A DNA stretch of 64,000 bases from positions 1,674,001 to 1,738,000 of the forward strand of contig NZ_CP015820.1 in the NCBI RefSeq assembly GCF_002007485.1. Reading direction: 5' to 3'. Under the pieces are notes generated by a model that saw only the letters and a program-made list of their open reading frames with translations, did not search any database and had not been told where the DNA came from. Position numbers and translations under genes: made by a program. The DNA is from Ditibartonella apihabitans (GTDB lineage: Bacteria > Pseudomonadota > Alphaproteobacteria > Rhizobiales > Rhizobiaceae). This document shows positions 36,103 to 46,535 of this stretch, in pieces (positions within the stretch are counted from its first letter, which is position 1; each line of letters begins with the position of its first letter).

Positions 36103-37090
36103 CAGCTTTCGGCCAAAACGTAAAAGACTACCAATCAGAAAATGAATGAACTATTTTCATGGCAGTCAAAGACCTTTGCCCATTGTCACACGGCGTCTCC
36201 CATCGGGCTATTCGGCGCATCACGCTTATGCTCGACGCTGAATTTAACTCTGAAATTATCAATAAATCTGGTTGCAGCTTTACAGTAATAAAATTCTAGA
36301 GTCCCGAACGACTTGGCAGAGTTTCCGCTATAAAAATATGGTCACTCTTTAAAATTGGCATTTCAAAATAAAATTTTTCGACAGAATATTTAGATGAGAA
36401 TCTGCCGATATGATGCCATCGTTTTCAACATTGGCTGCCATAAATTTCGAACATGGTTGTGATGGTTCTGTTGTCTTTAAATCTACTGTCTCTAAATTTG
36501 TCAGATTTTTCATGCATTACCCTGTTTCAAACCGGAGTTCGGCTCACTGCACAAAAATTCCAAAACTTGATTATGTATGGTGAAGACTAATGCGTAAAAA
36601 TATTTACCGGCCGATTGGTCGAATTCACCGGAACGATAACCGGCAAAATCCACGTCCTTTACGAAAAGTGTTCGGATATAAACCCCCTTCAATCAGAGCA
36701 GATACAAAATCCCGCCCATATCGGAAAGACAAGATCCGGCTGTTTTTCACTACCAAATGTGGTCAGCTTTTACGGGGAATATTTTCAATAGATCAGCGTT
36801 CTTTTCCGAAATTCCGGCAATCAACGCTTGAGCATAAATTTACGTGTTTAAACAAAGAGAAGCGCTTTATTGTTGAATCATTTTGTCAACTCATTGTTTA
36901 TTTTTTATTAACTTTAAAATACCTTTTAATTTCAATTAGTTAAAAATGATTTTTGTTTCAATACCATATCATGTGTAGAGTAATGAAAAACCTTTCACTT
37001 TAGCTATCGCTTGTTAGTGCCTTGATATCTGACGGGAAAAAGGAATAAAAACATTGAGCAATGGCTCTTTGAAAGATTGTGGATGATAGA
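36103..37090. other. About 1 kb without a supported gene
   Basis: Contains only unsupported frames (36590-36943 plus, 36510-36692 minus) with no recognised content. It may include remnants too degraded to identify. Confidence 0.4.
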
Positions 37091-37122
37091 AAGGCTGAAG
37101 GTCTCGACTGACCTTCAGCCTT
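37091..37122. terminator. Terminator after the S24-like regulator gene
   Basis: AAGGCTGAAGGTC / GACCTTCAGCCTT, a perfect 13-bp stem with a 6-base loop, 38 bp beyond the stop codon; T-rich flanks on both sides. Confidence 0.85.
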
Positions 37123-37159
37123 GTTTTCAGACGTATTTCGAACCGGAAATATCAAGTTG

Positions 37160-38206
37160 TTAAAGTGCTTCTCCGGAAGATGATCCGGAAAAAGTAATTT
37201 TGTGAACCGACAGCACCTTATCATGAGGGAAAACCAGTTTTTGTGGCGGATTGAACTGTTCAAGAACCAATTCTTTATCGTTGTGATGGGAAAACATTTT
37301 GACAAATGCTTTCGGTGCCTTTGAACTGTCGTCTTCAAGCACTTGTGCAACAACAAAGTCGCCCTTTTTGACACGCCGCAACGGGTCACAAAAGACAATT
37401 TCTCCATCTTGATAACGTGGCCACATGGTTTCGCCTGATACTTCCAGCGCATAAGCATTGATCGATTGATTGAGTTGTGGCGGACAACCGACTTCAAACA
37501 ATATGTTTCCATCAAGGTCGAATTCACCATGCTCACCGGCAACCTCTTGCCCATAAACCGGTAGCAGCCGATTTTGTTCGAAATCTACGAGGCTATCTTC
37601 CACACTGGCGAAACGATTTTCCTCATATGCTTCAAATGGTTCATCTATAAGAACCGGTTGATATTGTGTTTTCATGGCATTTTCTCTTGAATGTTTTATA
37701 GCGTGTTCCTCATTTTTATCTATCGCTTCAACTTTTTCGCAACGGACCCTGTTATCAGCTTTTTTTGCAGCCTGCTCTGGCGATTGTTTCACTGGCTCGG
37801 CTTTGCTCTTTTCTGTTTTCTCATGTTCGGACATCTGCATGATATTGGCCGCCAATTGGCCTGTGACCATTTCCGGCGGTATCCGTACCGTGACGCTTTC
37901 ATTATGGGCTTCCCTGCGATTAACAAGAAGTCTTGTACGCGCATCAGGCAATGCCAATGCCCAAACCTCGTCCGAGCGAATTGATGGCTTGCCCAAACCG
38001 ATCAATATACGAGCTAATTTTTCTGTGAGGGCAATCGGGAAATAATCTCGTGAAAATTTTTCTTCATCTTCATAAAGTTCAATCGTAGCTTTGCCATCAA
38101 CGCCCAGACTTTTTGCCATTTCTTCCATGGACAAGCCTGCACGTTCACGCAATTCACGCATTTGCGTGGGCGCAGAAAATAAGTCACGTCCCATGTAAAC
38201 GCCCAT
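37160..38206 (-). CDS. XRE-type regulator with S24/LexA-like C-terminal domain
   Basis: 348 residues from ATG 38206 (AAAGGA upstream; the frame is open further but without a start site). An N-terminal HTH_3-like domain covers about 15-70 (MRELRERAGLSMEEMAKSLG). Residues about 128-215 form a charged, Lys/Glu-rich linker. The C-terminal S24-like fold begins near 225, with YALEVSGETMWPRYQDGEIV and a Lys in KAFVKMF (about 303). The residue that should be the nucleophilic Ser in G-D/E-S-M is Thr260, so self-cleavage is doubtful. Such proteins usually regulate stress or prophage genes; no prophage is visible nearby. Confidence 0.85.
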   Translation of the reverse strand: MGVYMGRDLFSAPTQMRELRERAGLSMEEMAKSLGVDGKATIELYEDEEKFSRDYFPIALTEKLARILIGLGKPSIRSDEVWALALPDARTRLLVNRREAHNESVTVRIPPEMVTGQLAANIMQMSEHEKTEKSKAEPVKQSPEQAAKKADNRVRCEKVEAIDKNEEHAIKHSRENAMKTQYQPVLIDEPFEAYEENRFASVEDSLVDFEQNRLLPVYGQEVAGEHGEFDLDGNILFEVGCPPQLNQSINAYALEVSGETMWPRYQDGEIVFCDPLRRVKKGDFVVAQVLEDDSSKAPKAFVKMFSHHNDKELVLEQFNPPQKLVFPHDKVLSVHKITFSGSSSGEAL

Positions 38207-38870
38207 CGTTTTCCTTTCTTTTATCGAAAATAAGTGTCTTCGTTGAGGCTTTGTTGTCTGCCAAAGCTTTAAGTGCCCAGTCCCGCATAATTCGAGCCGT
38301 TCCGGTTTTCTTTTCGATTGCTGTATTGAAACGGGATGAGCGCAACTATGTTCCAAAAGAGTTTATTATAAGGCTCCTCTCTCTAAGCCTTATTCGAAAG
38401 CAAATCATTTGAAAGCTTCACGGAAATTGAGCTAGAAAGCCGATACAATTTTTAACATAGGCTGGTGCGTTCATGCCCCGGTACGTTCATACGTATGACT
38501 GTAAGAAACTTTGGTGACAGTAAGAAATACCGGTTCGTCAACGGCAATATCCAATCGGGCATAAAAGCCTTTTGAAGAAAACCCGCGTGGATTTAACGGA
38601 GAAATGCGGGAAAACATAATTTTAACTTCCATGCCTGCTTTCAAAAATAACAGTTGGAGAATTTCTTTCACATAGATAGAAACAACCGGCTAAAAGAGCT
38701 CATCCTGCCGATGCAAAGAGTAAAAGTGAAAAGAGTAAGAGCGCAAAAAACCACTGATTGAAAAAACTCATTATTAATAGAGCCGGATCGGTCATGTTAA
38801 GCCGGTTCGCTCAGGCAATATCCGATAGAGCCGAACTCATTATTAAGTGGTTCTATTGGAACAACCAATT
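38207..38870. other. Intergenic stretch with one doubtful small frame
   Basis: A 66-codon minus-strand frame (38471-38671, likely start at 38632, MEVKIMFSRI) has codon use like a gene and contains GFYARLDIAVDEPVFLTVTK, but no family is assigned with confidence. Otherwise a purine-rich segment near 38710-38740 is the only feature. Confidence 0.3.
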
Positions 38871-38899
38871 AAAAAAGGCTCCCTCATTTCGGAGCCTTT
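38871..38899 (-). terminator. Terminator of sodC
   Basis: On the minus strand AAAGGCTCC / GGAGCCTTT followed by TTT, 17 bp after the stop. Confidence 0.87.
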
Positions 38900-38915
38900 C
38901 TTTTAAAGAGCTAAT

Positions 38916-39491
38916 TTAACGGATAACGCCACAACCGAAGCGTGCTCCACCGCCGCCAAACGGTTCCGGATGATCGGAGTAATTGTCATGTCCGGCATGG
39001 ACCATAAGCGAATGCCCACGTACGTCGGAAAGCTTTTTCAACTTAGGTGCCAGAACCGGAAGAGTGGCATTGCCATTTTCATCTACATAAAGAGGCGGCA
39101 AGTCACCGAGATGCCCGTTGTCATCCCATGGTGTGGAATGTTGGTTTGTCTCCTTGGGGTCAAGATGTCCACCGGCACGACCGGCAATCTCGAATTTGCC
39201 ATTTCTACTAATCAAGCCACAGTCTGGATTTGTGTGAACATGAAATCCGTAAAGACCCGGCTTCAATTCTTTTAAATCCGGCGTAAAGACGAGACCGTAC
39301 GGACTTTCGGTAATAGTAACATTCCCCATTTGATGTCCCAGCCCATTCTCTGTTGCCCGATATATCTCGACCGACAAAGATTGAGGAGATTGCGAAGAGG
39401 TCTTTTCACCACTTGCAGCAAACGCAGCAGGTGATAGCGCGAAGGCCGTCAGTGGCAGAGAAAGAGCCAAGACAGACATACATCTTTTCAT
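38916..39491 (-). CDS. sodC: Cu/Zn superoxide dismutase, periplasmic
   Basis: 191 residues. The signal peptide ends near [10 protein letters not shown]. Copper ligands and signature [10 protein letters not shown], then [17 protein letters not shown] with zinc ligands, [15 protein letters not shown], and [31 protein letters not shown] with the last ligand and the disulfide Cys. It dismutates superoxide in the periplasm and protects against oxidative bursts from hosts. A single gene with its own terminator. Confidence 0.97.
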   Translation of the reverse strand: MKRCMSVLALSLPLTAFALSPAAFAASGEKTSSQSPQSLSVEIYRATENGLGHQMGNVTITESPYGLVFTPDLKELKPGLYGFHVHTNPDCGLISRNGKFEIAGRAGGHLDPKETNQHSTPWDDNGHLGDLPPLYVDENGNATLPVLAPKLKKLSDVRGHSLMVHAGHDNYSDHPEPFGGGGARFGCGVIR

Positions 39492-40337
39492 TGAAAAACT
39501 TCCTTAGACAACTAGATACCCGAAGGTAATGAAAATTTTGCAAAATACCTTCAACGCGGCAAAGGGTGCGCGACCAAACCACCCCCGGCGCAGCAATTTT
39601 ACACAGCGTTTTAGCTATATTACTTTCTATCCGCATAACGGATAACGCATTATGCCCATGCCGTTTGCAGACGATTTGTTATAGCGCCTTACCTCCCATG
39701 TTTCAAATAGGGGATCGTTCACATCTGCGAATTTTTAACAAAAATTTTAAATTTTTATTCTAAAAAGGAGAAAAATAATTATCTCAAGCACGCATTTTAC
39801 GGGATTTCTTGAAATAAAAATCTTAATATTTCGGTAAAATCCTGGCAAAACAAACATTTTCCTGTTCTCCCTTTTTACAGAAAATTACATAAAAATCAGT
39901 ATTTTAGGTAATTATTTTATTTGTTTTTTCGATTTTTCTTCCGGCCCATTCGGGCGACAGGCTTTCACAAAAATGTTAGAATGGCGAAAATTTCATATCA
40001 ATATGAAATATTTATCTTGGTTTTTTAAAAACGGTCGAAAAGAAAAATAACCGATAGGCCATCAGGTCCAGCGTTGACCACTATATAACAACTCCGGCTA
40101 TTCATGACATTCAGCAATTCTCAATAGAAATGAAATGATTTTTGCTGCATTTCACGTTACAGTTAAGCCACCAAATTCTTATGAATTTATGTCATTTCTT
40201 AAAGTTTCGTTGATTGACATACTTTTTTGGGCAGCAAATTTGCAGGTTTCAGAAAACTTGCAAAACACATTGCAACCTGACAAGATTTGATAAGGACGGT
40301 TTTTTGAAAAGTCCGTTTTCTATTTCCCGATCACATT
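39492..40337. other. Long AT-rich intergenic stretch
   Basis: About 850 bp, mostly AT-rich, between the sodC promoter side and the 3' end of the ABC operon. A short hairpin GGAC/GTCC with T-run occurs near 40292-40322. No gene was identified. Confidence 0.4.
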
Positions 40338-40392
40338 TTTAATCAATTGCCGGTTTAATCAATCGCAAGTTTAATCAATTTCGAGTTTAATC
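40338..40392. repeat. Tandem repeat, 16-bp period, 3.4 copies
   Basis: TTTAATCAAT plus six variable bases begins at 40338, 40354 and 40370, with a partial fourth copy (TTTAATC) at 40386. It lies 40 bp beyond the 3' end of the ABC operon. Confidence 0.88.
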
Positions 40393-40430
40393 TTTTACCA
40401 AAACGGAAAACATCTATTCGTTGGACCAAA

Positions 40431-42047
40431 TTATAATTGTGCTCCCAAAAGCGATTGGTGAAGTGCATTTTTCTTACCCGGAATAGCAGCAATCAGTTCT
40501 CTTGTATAAGTTTCGCGCGGATGAGTGAATATTTCTTCAACCTTGCCGCTTTCCACCTCGTGACCATGTTTGAGCACTGTTACACTATCGGATATCTGGC
40601 GAACGACAGACAAATCGTGGCTGACAAAAATATAGGTAAGATTATAGTCGTTTTGTAAACGCTCGAGTAGCGCCAATATTTGCGCCTGAACGGTAACGTC
40701 AAGTGCCGAGACTGCTTCATCCAGAACAACGATTTCCGGATTGAGAACCAAAGCACGGGCAATAGCCACACGTTGGCGTTGACCACCTGAAAGCCCTCGC
40801 GGCAGCCGGTCAAACACAGTCTTTGGCAATTCCACCTGATCGAGAAGCTCCAGAACGCGCGCGCGTCTTGCCTCTTTGTTCTCATGGGGGTAATTCAGCA
40901 AAGGTTCTTCAATGATTTTACCAATCGTATAATGCGGATCAAGCGAGCCGAACGGGTTTTGCGAGACAAGCTGGATACGGCGGCGGAAATGGCGCAACTC
41001 TTCGCCCTTGAGGTGAATCATATCGCTACCGTCTATCGTAATTGTTCCACCGCCAGGTCTGATAAAACCGCAGAGTGCGCGGATAGTGCTTGTTTTTCCG
41101 GAGCCGGATTCTCCCACAATTGCATGGGTTGTTCCACGATTGACCTTGAAGGAAAGGTTCTCAACGGCGCGAAATGATTGCTTTCCTGCATAATCAATGA
41201 CAAGGTTTTTCACCTCGACAATTGTTTTTCCGTCACCCGATCTCTTGGGGCGTGGCGAAACAAGTGTTAAAGACGGATCATTGGCGACCAGTTTTTTGGT
41301 ATAGTCCTGCTGAGGAGATGATAGAACAATCTGGCTTTCTCCCGCCTCTTCAACACGCCCTTTATTCATGACAATAATCTTGTCAGCCCTGTCGGATGCA
41401 ACACCAAGATCATGCGTGACCATGAGGAGCGACGCTCCGGAATTCAATCGGATATCGTCAATAAGATCGAGAATGCGCTTCTGCACTGTTACATCAAGTG
41501 CCGAAGTAGGCTCATCTGCAATAATGAGTTGGGGTTTTAGTGCAATTGCTATGGCAATCAGAACACGTTGGCGCATTCCGCCCGACAATTCATGCGGATA
41601 TTGTTCGGCTCGCAATTCCGGTTCATCAAGCCCTACTTCGCGTAACAGTTCAATCACACGGGGTTTAATTTGACGCGGCGGACAAGCTTTATGAATGCGA
41701 AAAATTTCGCCGATCTGGTTACCGATTTTCATAAGCGGATCAAGAGAAGAAGACGGGTCTTGCGGAATAAGACTCATGACTTTACCGCGCAAAGCCTCGA
41801 GGCGAGATTTTGAAAAACGCCCGAGATCTTCTCCATTCAGCAAAATTTTTCCATTCTCGATACGTGCATTTTGTTGCAGAAGTCCGAGTATTGCTTGCGC
41901 GGTTGTCGTTTTTCCGGAACCGGACTCGCCAACAAGAGCCAAGGCCTCGCCACTTTCGAGCTGGAAAGAGACATTATGCGTGACTTCGTTCCAGCGTCCC
42001 TTATCAAAATAGGAAACAGAAAGATTTTGAACATCAAGAAGCGGCAT
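40431..42047 (-). CDS. Double ATP-binding subunit of peptide/nickel-class ABC importer
   Basis: 538 residues from ATG 42047 (MPLLDVQNLSVSYFDKGRW), which starts 2 bp after the permease stop. Two complete OppD/OppF-class ATPases are fused: domain 1 with GESGSGKTTT, LSGGMRQRVLIA and ADEPTSALDVT; domain 2 with GESGSGKTSTIR, LSGGQRQRVAIA and LDEAVSALDVT. Fused DppDF proteins drive uptake of peptides, nickel chelates or related solutes. It is the last gene of the SBP-permease-permease-ATPase operon. Confidence 0.93.
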   Translation of the reverse strand: MPLLDVQNLSVSYFDKGRWNEVTHNVSFQLESGEALALVGESGSGKTTTAQAILGLLQQNARIENGKILLNGEDLGRFSKSRLEALRGKVMSLIPQDPSSSLDPLMKIGNQIGEIFRIHKACPPRQIKPRVIELLREVGLDEPELRAEQYPHELSGGMRQRVLIAIAIALKPQLIIADEPTSALDVTVQKRILDLIDDIRLNSGASLLMVTHDLGVASDRADKIIVMNKGRVEEAGESQIVLSSPQQDYTKKLVANDPSLTLVSPRPKRSGDGKTIVEVKNLVIDYAGKQSFRAVENLSFKVNRGTTHAIVGESGSGKTSTIRALCGFIRPGGGTITIDGSDMIHLKGEELRHFRRRIQLVSQNPFGSLDPHYTIGKIIEEPLLNYPHENKEARRARVLELLDQVELPKTVFDRLPRGLSGGQRQRVAIARALVLNPEIVVLDEAVSALDVTVQAQILALLERLQNDYNLTYIFVSHDLSVVRQISDSVTVLKHGHEVESGKVEEIFTHPRETYTRELIAAIPGKKNALHQSLLGAQL

Positions 42048-42049
42048 TT

Positions 42050-42907
42050 TCACCACCTGCCCTTCGCACTGAACAAGCGGCTGATGCGGTTGAAACTCAA
42101 AACCAGAGCAATGGTGACAAGCCCGGGAATTGTCGTCAACCACCAACCGGTTGCGATATAATTGCGCCCTTCGGCGATAATAAGTCCCCATTCGGGAGTG
42201 GGCGGCTCGACCCCGTAGCCGAGAAATCCCAATGTCGCAATTTGTAATATGGCATGACCAAACTGTAATGCCGCGTAACTGACAACAGTATAAAAAGCAT
42301 TGGGCAGAATATGCCGGCGGATAACAGCAAAAAATGTTGCCCCTGAACCATAAGCCGCCTCGATATAATCAAGGCTTTTAATGCGCGACACCTCGGCCCG
42401 CATAAGCCTTGCAAATCCTGCCACAGATGTGACACCGACAGCCACAGCAACCTGTAAACTCCCGAAACCTGTCAGGGTAATGACGCTCAACGATAAAAGG
42501 AGAGATGGTATAGATAAGAGCACGTCGACAACACGCATGATAATCGTGTCAACAAGGCCACCGATACTTCCCGAAACAAGGCCTAAAAATCCACCGACAA
42601 CGAAGCCGAAAAGCACCGCAGCCAGAGCTCCGCTTAAAGAATGGACGGAACCATAAACAACGCGCGCATAAAGATCGCGTCCCAGTTCATCCGTCCCGAA
42701 AATATGAGCAAAACTCGGGGCGCTCAGATGGTCACCCACCTCTTCGATCGGACTATAGGAGGTAAAGACCGAAGGCATGATGACAAACAGAAACGCGATA
42801 ATAAGAATAGCGAAAGCGATAACAAGTCCGGGCTTTATCGATGCCATTTTAAGCCTCCTCGGCTTTTCCGGAAAATGCGACACGCCAGTCAATGTGTTAT
42901 TGCTCAT
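42050..42907 (-). CDS. ABC importer permease, DppC/OppC type
   Basis: 285 residues with about 6 spans. Contains the OppC signature FGTDELGRDLYARVVYG and the EAA-loop motif YIEAAYGSGATFFAVIRRHI that contacts the ATPase. The N-terminal 20 residues are cytoplasmic. It overlaps the upstream permease gene by 4 bp and precedes the ATPase gene by 2 bp, so the three are tightly coupled. Confidence 0.93.
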   Translation of the reverse strand: MSNNTLTGVSHFPEKPRRLKMASIKPGLVIAFAILIIAFLFVIMPSVFTSYSPIEEVGDHLSAPSFAHIFGTDELGRDLYARVVYGSVHSLSGALAAVLFGFVVGGFLGLVSGSIGGLVDTIIMRVVDVLLSIPSLLLSLSVITLTGFGSLQVAVAVGVTSVAGFARLMRAEVSRIKSLDYIEAAYGSGATFFAVIRRHILPNAFYTVVSYAALQFGHAILQIATLGFLGYGVEPPTPEWGLIIAEGRNYIATGWWLTTIPGLVTIALVLSFNRISRLFSAKGRW

Positions 42908-43848
42908 CTATCGCCTCCGGTTCTTTGTCTCAGTCTCGGGTCGATCAGCGGGAAAAACAGATCAATGACGAGATTTATAAATACGAAAGCGGCCGACGAG
43001 ACCACAACAATGGCCTGAAGAACGCTGACATCCTGCGAACGGACAGCCTGTTCGGTTATTTTGCCGATGCCATTCAAACCGAAGACTGTTTCAGTCACCA
43101 CCGCTCCGCTTATCAATTCGCCGAACAGCAATCCTGCTATTGTTAAAACCGGAAGTGCACTATTGCGCAGGCAATGACAAACCAGAATACGGAAATGCGA
43201 AGCACCTTTGGATTTCAATACCATAATAAACGGGCTCAACTCGATTTCATCAAGCGAGCGCATCAGAATTTGTGCAAGTGGCGCTGAAATCGGAATGGCT
43301 AAAGCCACAACCGGCAATATCATCGCTTCAATGGGGCCGGGAACAATGACAGAGATCCACCCCAGATAAAAAGAAAATATTTGCACAAATACAATGCCAA
43401 GCCAGAACAATGGAATAGCAAGGAAAAGACCAGGAAGCGCGAAAAACAAATTTCTTAAGCCTTGGAACGGTGAGAAACTGAACAATAAAGCAATCAAAAA
43501 AGCCAGAATAAGTGCCACCAAAAATCCCAAGCCGGCTAGTTTCAGCGTGGCAGGAAGATTTGTTTTAATGAGATCGGAAACTGGAACACCCGCTTGTACC
43601 GAAAAGCCCAGATCACCGGTTAGAAAATTTCCTATTGTTTTGAAATATTGAATAATTTTGGGTTCATCAATACCGTAATTCGTGCGCAGATTGGCAATTT
43701 CGCTGGCATTCAGCCCATATTCCGGATTGAGAAACTTGATTAGAATTGCGTCACCGGGAAGAATTTGCAACAAAATAAAAGTCGCAGTGAATGCCGCCCA
43801 GAGCACAACAATGGCTTGTAACAGACGATAAAAACCGATTTTGAGCAT
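42904..43848 (-). CDS. ABC importer permease, DppB/OppB type
   Basis: 314 residues from ATG 43848 (MLKIGFYRLLQAIVV), preceded by AAGGG; the frame extends to 43923 without a site. About 6 spans. It has the OppB-type opening LLQILPGDAI, and an EAA-loop region LKSKGASHFRILVCHCLRNS. It pairs with the DppC-type subunit to form the membrane channel. It is separated from the substrate-binding gene by 247 bp with two hairpins. Confidence 0.92.
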   Translation of the reverse strand: MLKIGFYRLLQAIVVLWAAFTATFILLQILPGDAILIKFLNPEYGLNASEIANLRTNYGIDEPKIIQYFKTIGNFLTGDLGFSVQAGVPVSDLIKTNLPATLKLAGLGFLVALILAFLIALLFSFSPFQGLRNLFFALPGLFLAIPLFWLGIVFVQIFSFYLGWISVIVPGPIEAMILPVVALAIPISAPLAQILMRSLDEIELSPFIMVLKSKGASHFRILVCHCLRNSALPVLTIAGLLFGELISGAVVTETVFGLNGIGKITEQAVRSQDVSVLQAIVVVSSAAFVFINLVIDLFFPLIDPRLRQRTGGDR

Positions 43849-43880
43849 TATCAAACCCTTCAGGTTTTTCTGATCCCGTG

Positions 43881-44029
43881 CTTTCGCCTTTTTATTTTCG
43901 GCGAAAGTCTTTTGAAAAAACACACCCGATTTTTAAAAAGAACAGACTGAACAATAGATTTCCGACCAAAGATGCCGACATTGCCATTTTGCCGAAGGTT
44001 TTGTTTGAAACTGCGACTTCGGCAAAATG
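43881..44029 (-). promoter_or_regulatory. Two hairpins between the SBP and permease genes
   Basis: CATTTTGCCGAAG (43985-43997) is perfectly complementary to CTTCGGCAAAATG (44017-44029), and CTTTCGCC (43881-43888) to GGCGAAAG (43900-43907). On the minus strand both lie between the SBP stop and the first permease. Such intercistronic stems often protect or partly terminate the upstream message, so that binding protein exceeds transporter; this is inference. Confidence 0.65.
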
Positions 44030-44095
44030 ATCAGCTAGTGCTTTGCTTTTCCATTAGAAAAACTATCCGGAAATGCCCTATTGTTCATTATTCCG

Positions 44096-45724
44096 CTATT
44101 TTTCTATCCAGGTGTTATAGAAGCTCGGACGACCAACAGATTCAAAACCGACACCCTTGACTTTCGGCGAGCCACCATAAACTTGCGGTTCTTCAAAAAT
44201 CGGAATGGCATAAGCCTGATCAAGAATATAATCGGTTGCTGCAATGAGTTCCGCATTGCGTTTGACCGGATCGGTCTCAGCCGAGATATCTTCCAGTTGC
44301 TTGTTCAGCTTATCATCAACGAAGCTAACCACTTTGTCGCTCAGACCACCTTTTTGTAAGAGTGCATCACGATTTTTGGGATAAAACAGGCTTTTCAAGA
44401 CATCGGGGTCGGCGCGTCCGACCATATGCGGTATAACCGGTGTTTTTTGCGGGTCGAGATTGTCAATCACAGCATTGGTTCCGTCATAGGCTTTGACATT
44501 CAAAATAACGCCGACGCGCTTCCATTGCTGGGCAATCAATTGCAGCATAGCTTTACTTTGTGGCTGCTGGACGGCTTCATATGCTCCAAGAACAAGCTTT
44601 TTGCCGTCTTTTTCACGAATGCCGTCCGGCCCCTTTTTGAAACCGGCTTCGTCAAGAAGCGCCTCGGCTTTGGCCTGATCGAATTGAAGTTTTGCGCTTT
44701 GGTACGAGTAACCGAACGCGTTATGCGCCATAATCGACGTCGCTAAAGGATAATTCGAAGAATAAAGCGTTTTGAGAATTTCCGGCCTGTTGGTGGCATA
44801 ACGGAGCGCCTGTCTTACCTTCAAATCGCTGACAAGCTCGTTATCGGGGCGGAACATAATAGAATTGTTGATGCCGCGTGTGCCCACCGAATAGACGATG
44901 TTTCCCGACTTTTTCACACGCTCTTCGTCATAGGCCTGCAACTGCCGGATAAAATTGGCTTGTCCGGCGATCAAAGCACCAATACGCACACTGTCTTCCG
45001 GAACAGTCAGATATTTCAATTCGTCAAGATAAGCGCGCCCCTGATGCGCCGATTTTTCCGGTGCCCAGTTATAATCCTTGCGAACTTTCAGAATGATTTC
45101 TTTGCCGAGTGTTTCACTTTCAACATAGTATGGACCCGTGCCGATAATTTTGGTTGCATTTCCCATAGCATCAAAGGAAAGAGCCAATGTTTTCGGTGAG
45201 ACAATTCCGGAATTGATTGTTGAAGTTGCCTGTAGAAATCCCGGTGAAGGACGCTTGAAATAGAAGCGCACAGTCAAAGGATCAACAACTTCACTATGAT
45301 CATAATTGTTGACCACTTCCGAAACCGGTTGATGCAAATCTTTATTGCCTAGGCCATAGGTATCGAAGTTTTTGGCAACAATTGCAGCATCAAGCGGAGT
45401 ACCGTCAGAAAAGGTAACGCCTTCGCGCAACTTGAATTCATAAACCGTTTTGTCGTCATTGAACGACCATGATTTGGCAAGCCATGGTTCGATTTCAAGC
45501 GTTTGCGGGTTCTGATAGGTCAACCGATCGGTGATCTGGTTTAAAATTCCGCCATTTGTGTAGGTACCGGCAAGAGGTGAATAAAGATTGGTATGGACCT
45601 GCTTGTCGAGATAAATCAGTGTTCCGCCTTTTACCGGTTCTTCTGCTTTAAGCGCCGACATGCCGACAGAAAGGACAGAAACAACAGATGAAGCAATAAG
45701 CAATTTTTTTATCAAATTTTTCAT
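44096..45724 (-). CDS. Family 5 extracellular solute-binding protein
   Basis: 542 residues. The signal peptide ends near SALKAEEPVKGG. SBP_bac_5 features: GGTLIYLDKQ start, AGTYTNGGILNQITDRLTYQ, EIEPWLAKSWSFNDDKTVYEF, LREGVTFSDGTPLDA, IIGTGPYYVES and the late LRYATNRPEILKTLYS. Members bind peptides, nickel chelates, opines or sugars; the substrate cannot be read from sequence. It is the first gene of a four-gene importer operon and is followed by two hairpins. Confidence 0.93.
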   Translation of the reverse strand: MKNLIKKLLIASSVVSVLSVGMSALKAEEPVKGGTLIYLDKQVHTNLYSPLAGTYTNGGILNQITDRLTYQNPQTLEIEPWLAKSWSFNDDKTVYEFKLREGVTFSDGTPLDAAIVAKNFDTYGLGNKDLHQPVSEVVNNYDHSEVVDPLTVRFYFKRPSPGFLQATSTINSGIVSPKTLALSFDAMGNATKIIGTGPYYVESETLGKEIILKVRKDYNWAPEKSAHQGRAYLDELKYLTVPEDSVRIGALIAGQANFIRQLQAYDEERVKKSGNIVYSVGTRGINNSIMFRPDNELVSDLKVRQALRYATNRPEILKTLYSSNYPLATSIMAHNAFGYSYQSAKLQFDQAKAEALLDEAGFKKGPDGIREKDGKKLVLGAYEAVQQPQSKAMLQLIAQQWKRVGVILNVKAYDGTNAVIDNLDPQKTPVIPHMVGRADPDVLKSLFYPKNRDALLQKGGLSDKVVSFVDDKLNKQLEDISAETDPVKRNAELIAATDYILDQAYAIPIFEEPQVYGGSPKVKGVGFESVGRPSFYNTWIEK

Positions 45725-46477
45725 TTCGGTGCAGTCCTTCGGTTTGTTGCGCCTTTTATATTCCCGACTTCCGCAATCAGTAATTTTCGACTTTGCTCGT
45801 CATCACTCATTACTGGTTTTCTTGTCGTTTGTTTTCTTCTAGCCGGTCAGCTTACCCTTTCACCTGAAAAATCGGTTTCACATAAACCGAATTTGTCCTT
45901 TTCAGGCGCTTATTCACGCAGCCAGATAGCGAAAATTCACTTCCCGCAAGAATAAAGCTTCAATTGATTTTTTGAACGGATGCGACTTTTGAACTTTTCA
46001 AAAACTTAAAAAATAATTCTTATTTTCAGTAAATGATTGGAAATTAATACTCGTAAAAATTCACGCTTATGAGAATTTAAAAATTCCATTTCCAATTGTT
46101 CTGTCTGAATAATTTTCCTGCCTTTTTTAAAAATCAGTCAGTACTTGCCGAATAGAAGCCGTTAACGATGGCAAGCCGATTTTTCTCTATATTTTTTTGA
46201 CGTTTATCGGACGGATAGGTCTTTATTACCGGCAATCCAAGTTTTAAAAAATTGATCGCTTGATTTGTCGCCCCTCATAATCTCGCATTCTTTTTTAAGT
46301 TCATGTGCGTTGCCGTTTTTTTGAAGCTCCGGAGCCTTACGTTGTTTTCGAAGTTTCAATCCGATAACGCCGAAAGATCAGCCAATATTTTTTAAAAACC
46401 CTTTAAGAGTGAGGAAATTTTATCCAAAAATAACAGTATTCAGTGTAAACTTGGCTCGGCGGCGCAGGCGGCAATAT
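45725..46477. other. Intergenic stretch between divergent SBP and VOC genes
   Basis: About 750 bp, AT-rich, probably holding both promoters. No operator, RNA or gene remnant was recognised. Confidence 0.4.
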
Positions 46478-46524
46478 GCTAGTTTTTCAAAACACAACAC
46501 GCTAGTTTTTCAAAAAAACAACAC
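46478..46524. repeat. Tandem duplication of 23-24 bp upstream of the VOC gene
   Basis: GCTAGTTTTTCAAAACACAAC-type unit at 46478-46500 is repeated at 46501-46524 with slightly different A-run length. It ends 11 bp before the VOC start, so it sits in the leader. Confidence 0.85.
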
Positions 46525-46535
46525 AGGGTAAATTA

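Noticed and set aside
36590..36943. 117-codon plus-strand ORF in the 1-kb gap after DUF924
   Set aside because: No recognised domain, atypical composition, and an overlapping minus-strand frame of similar quality; not supportable.
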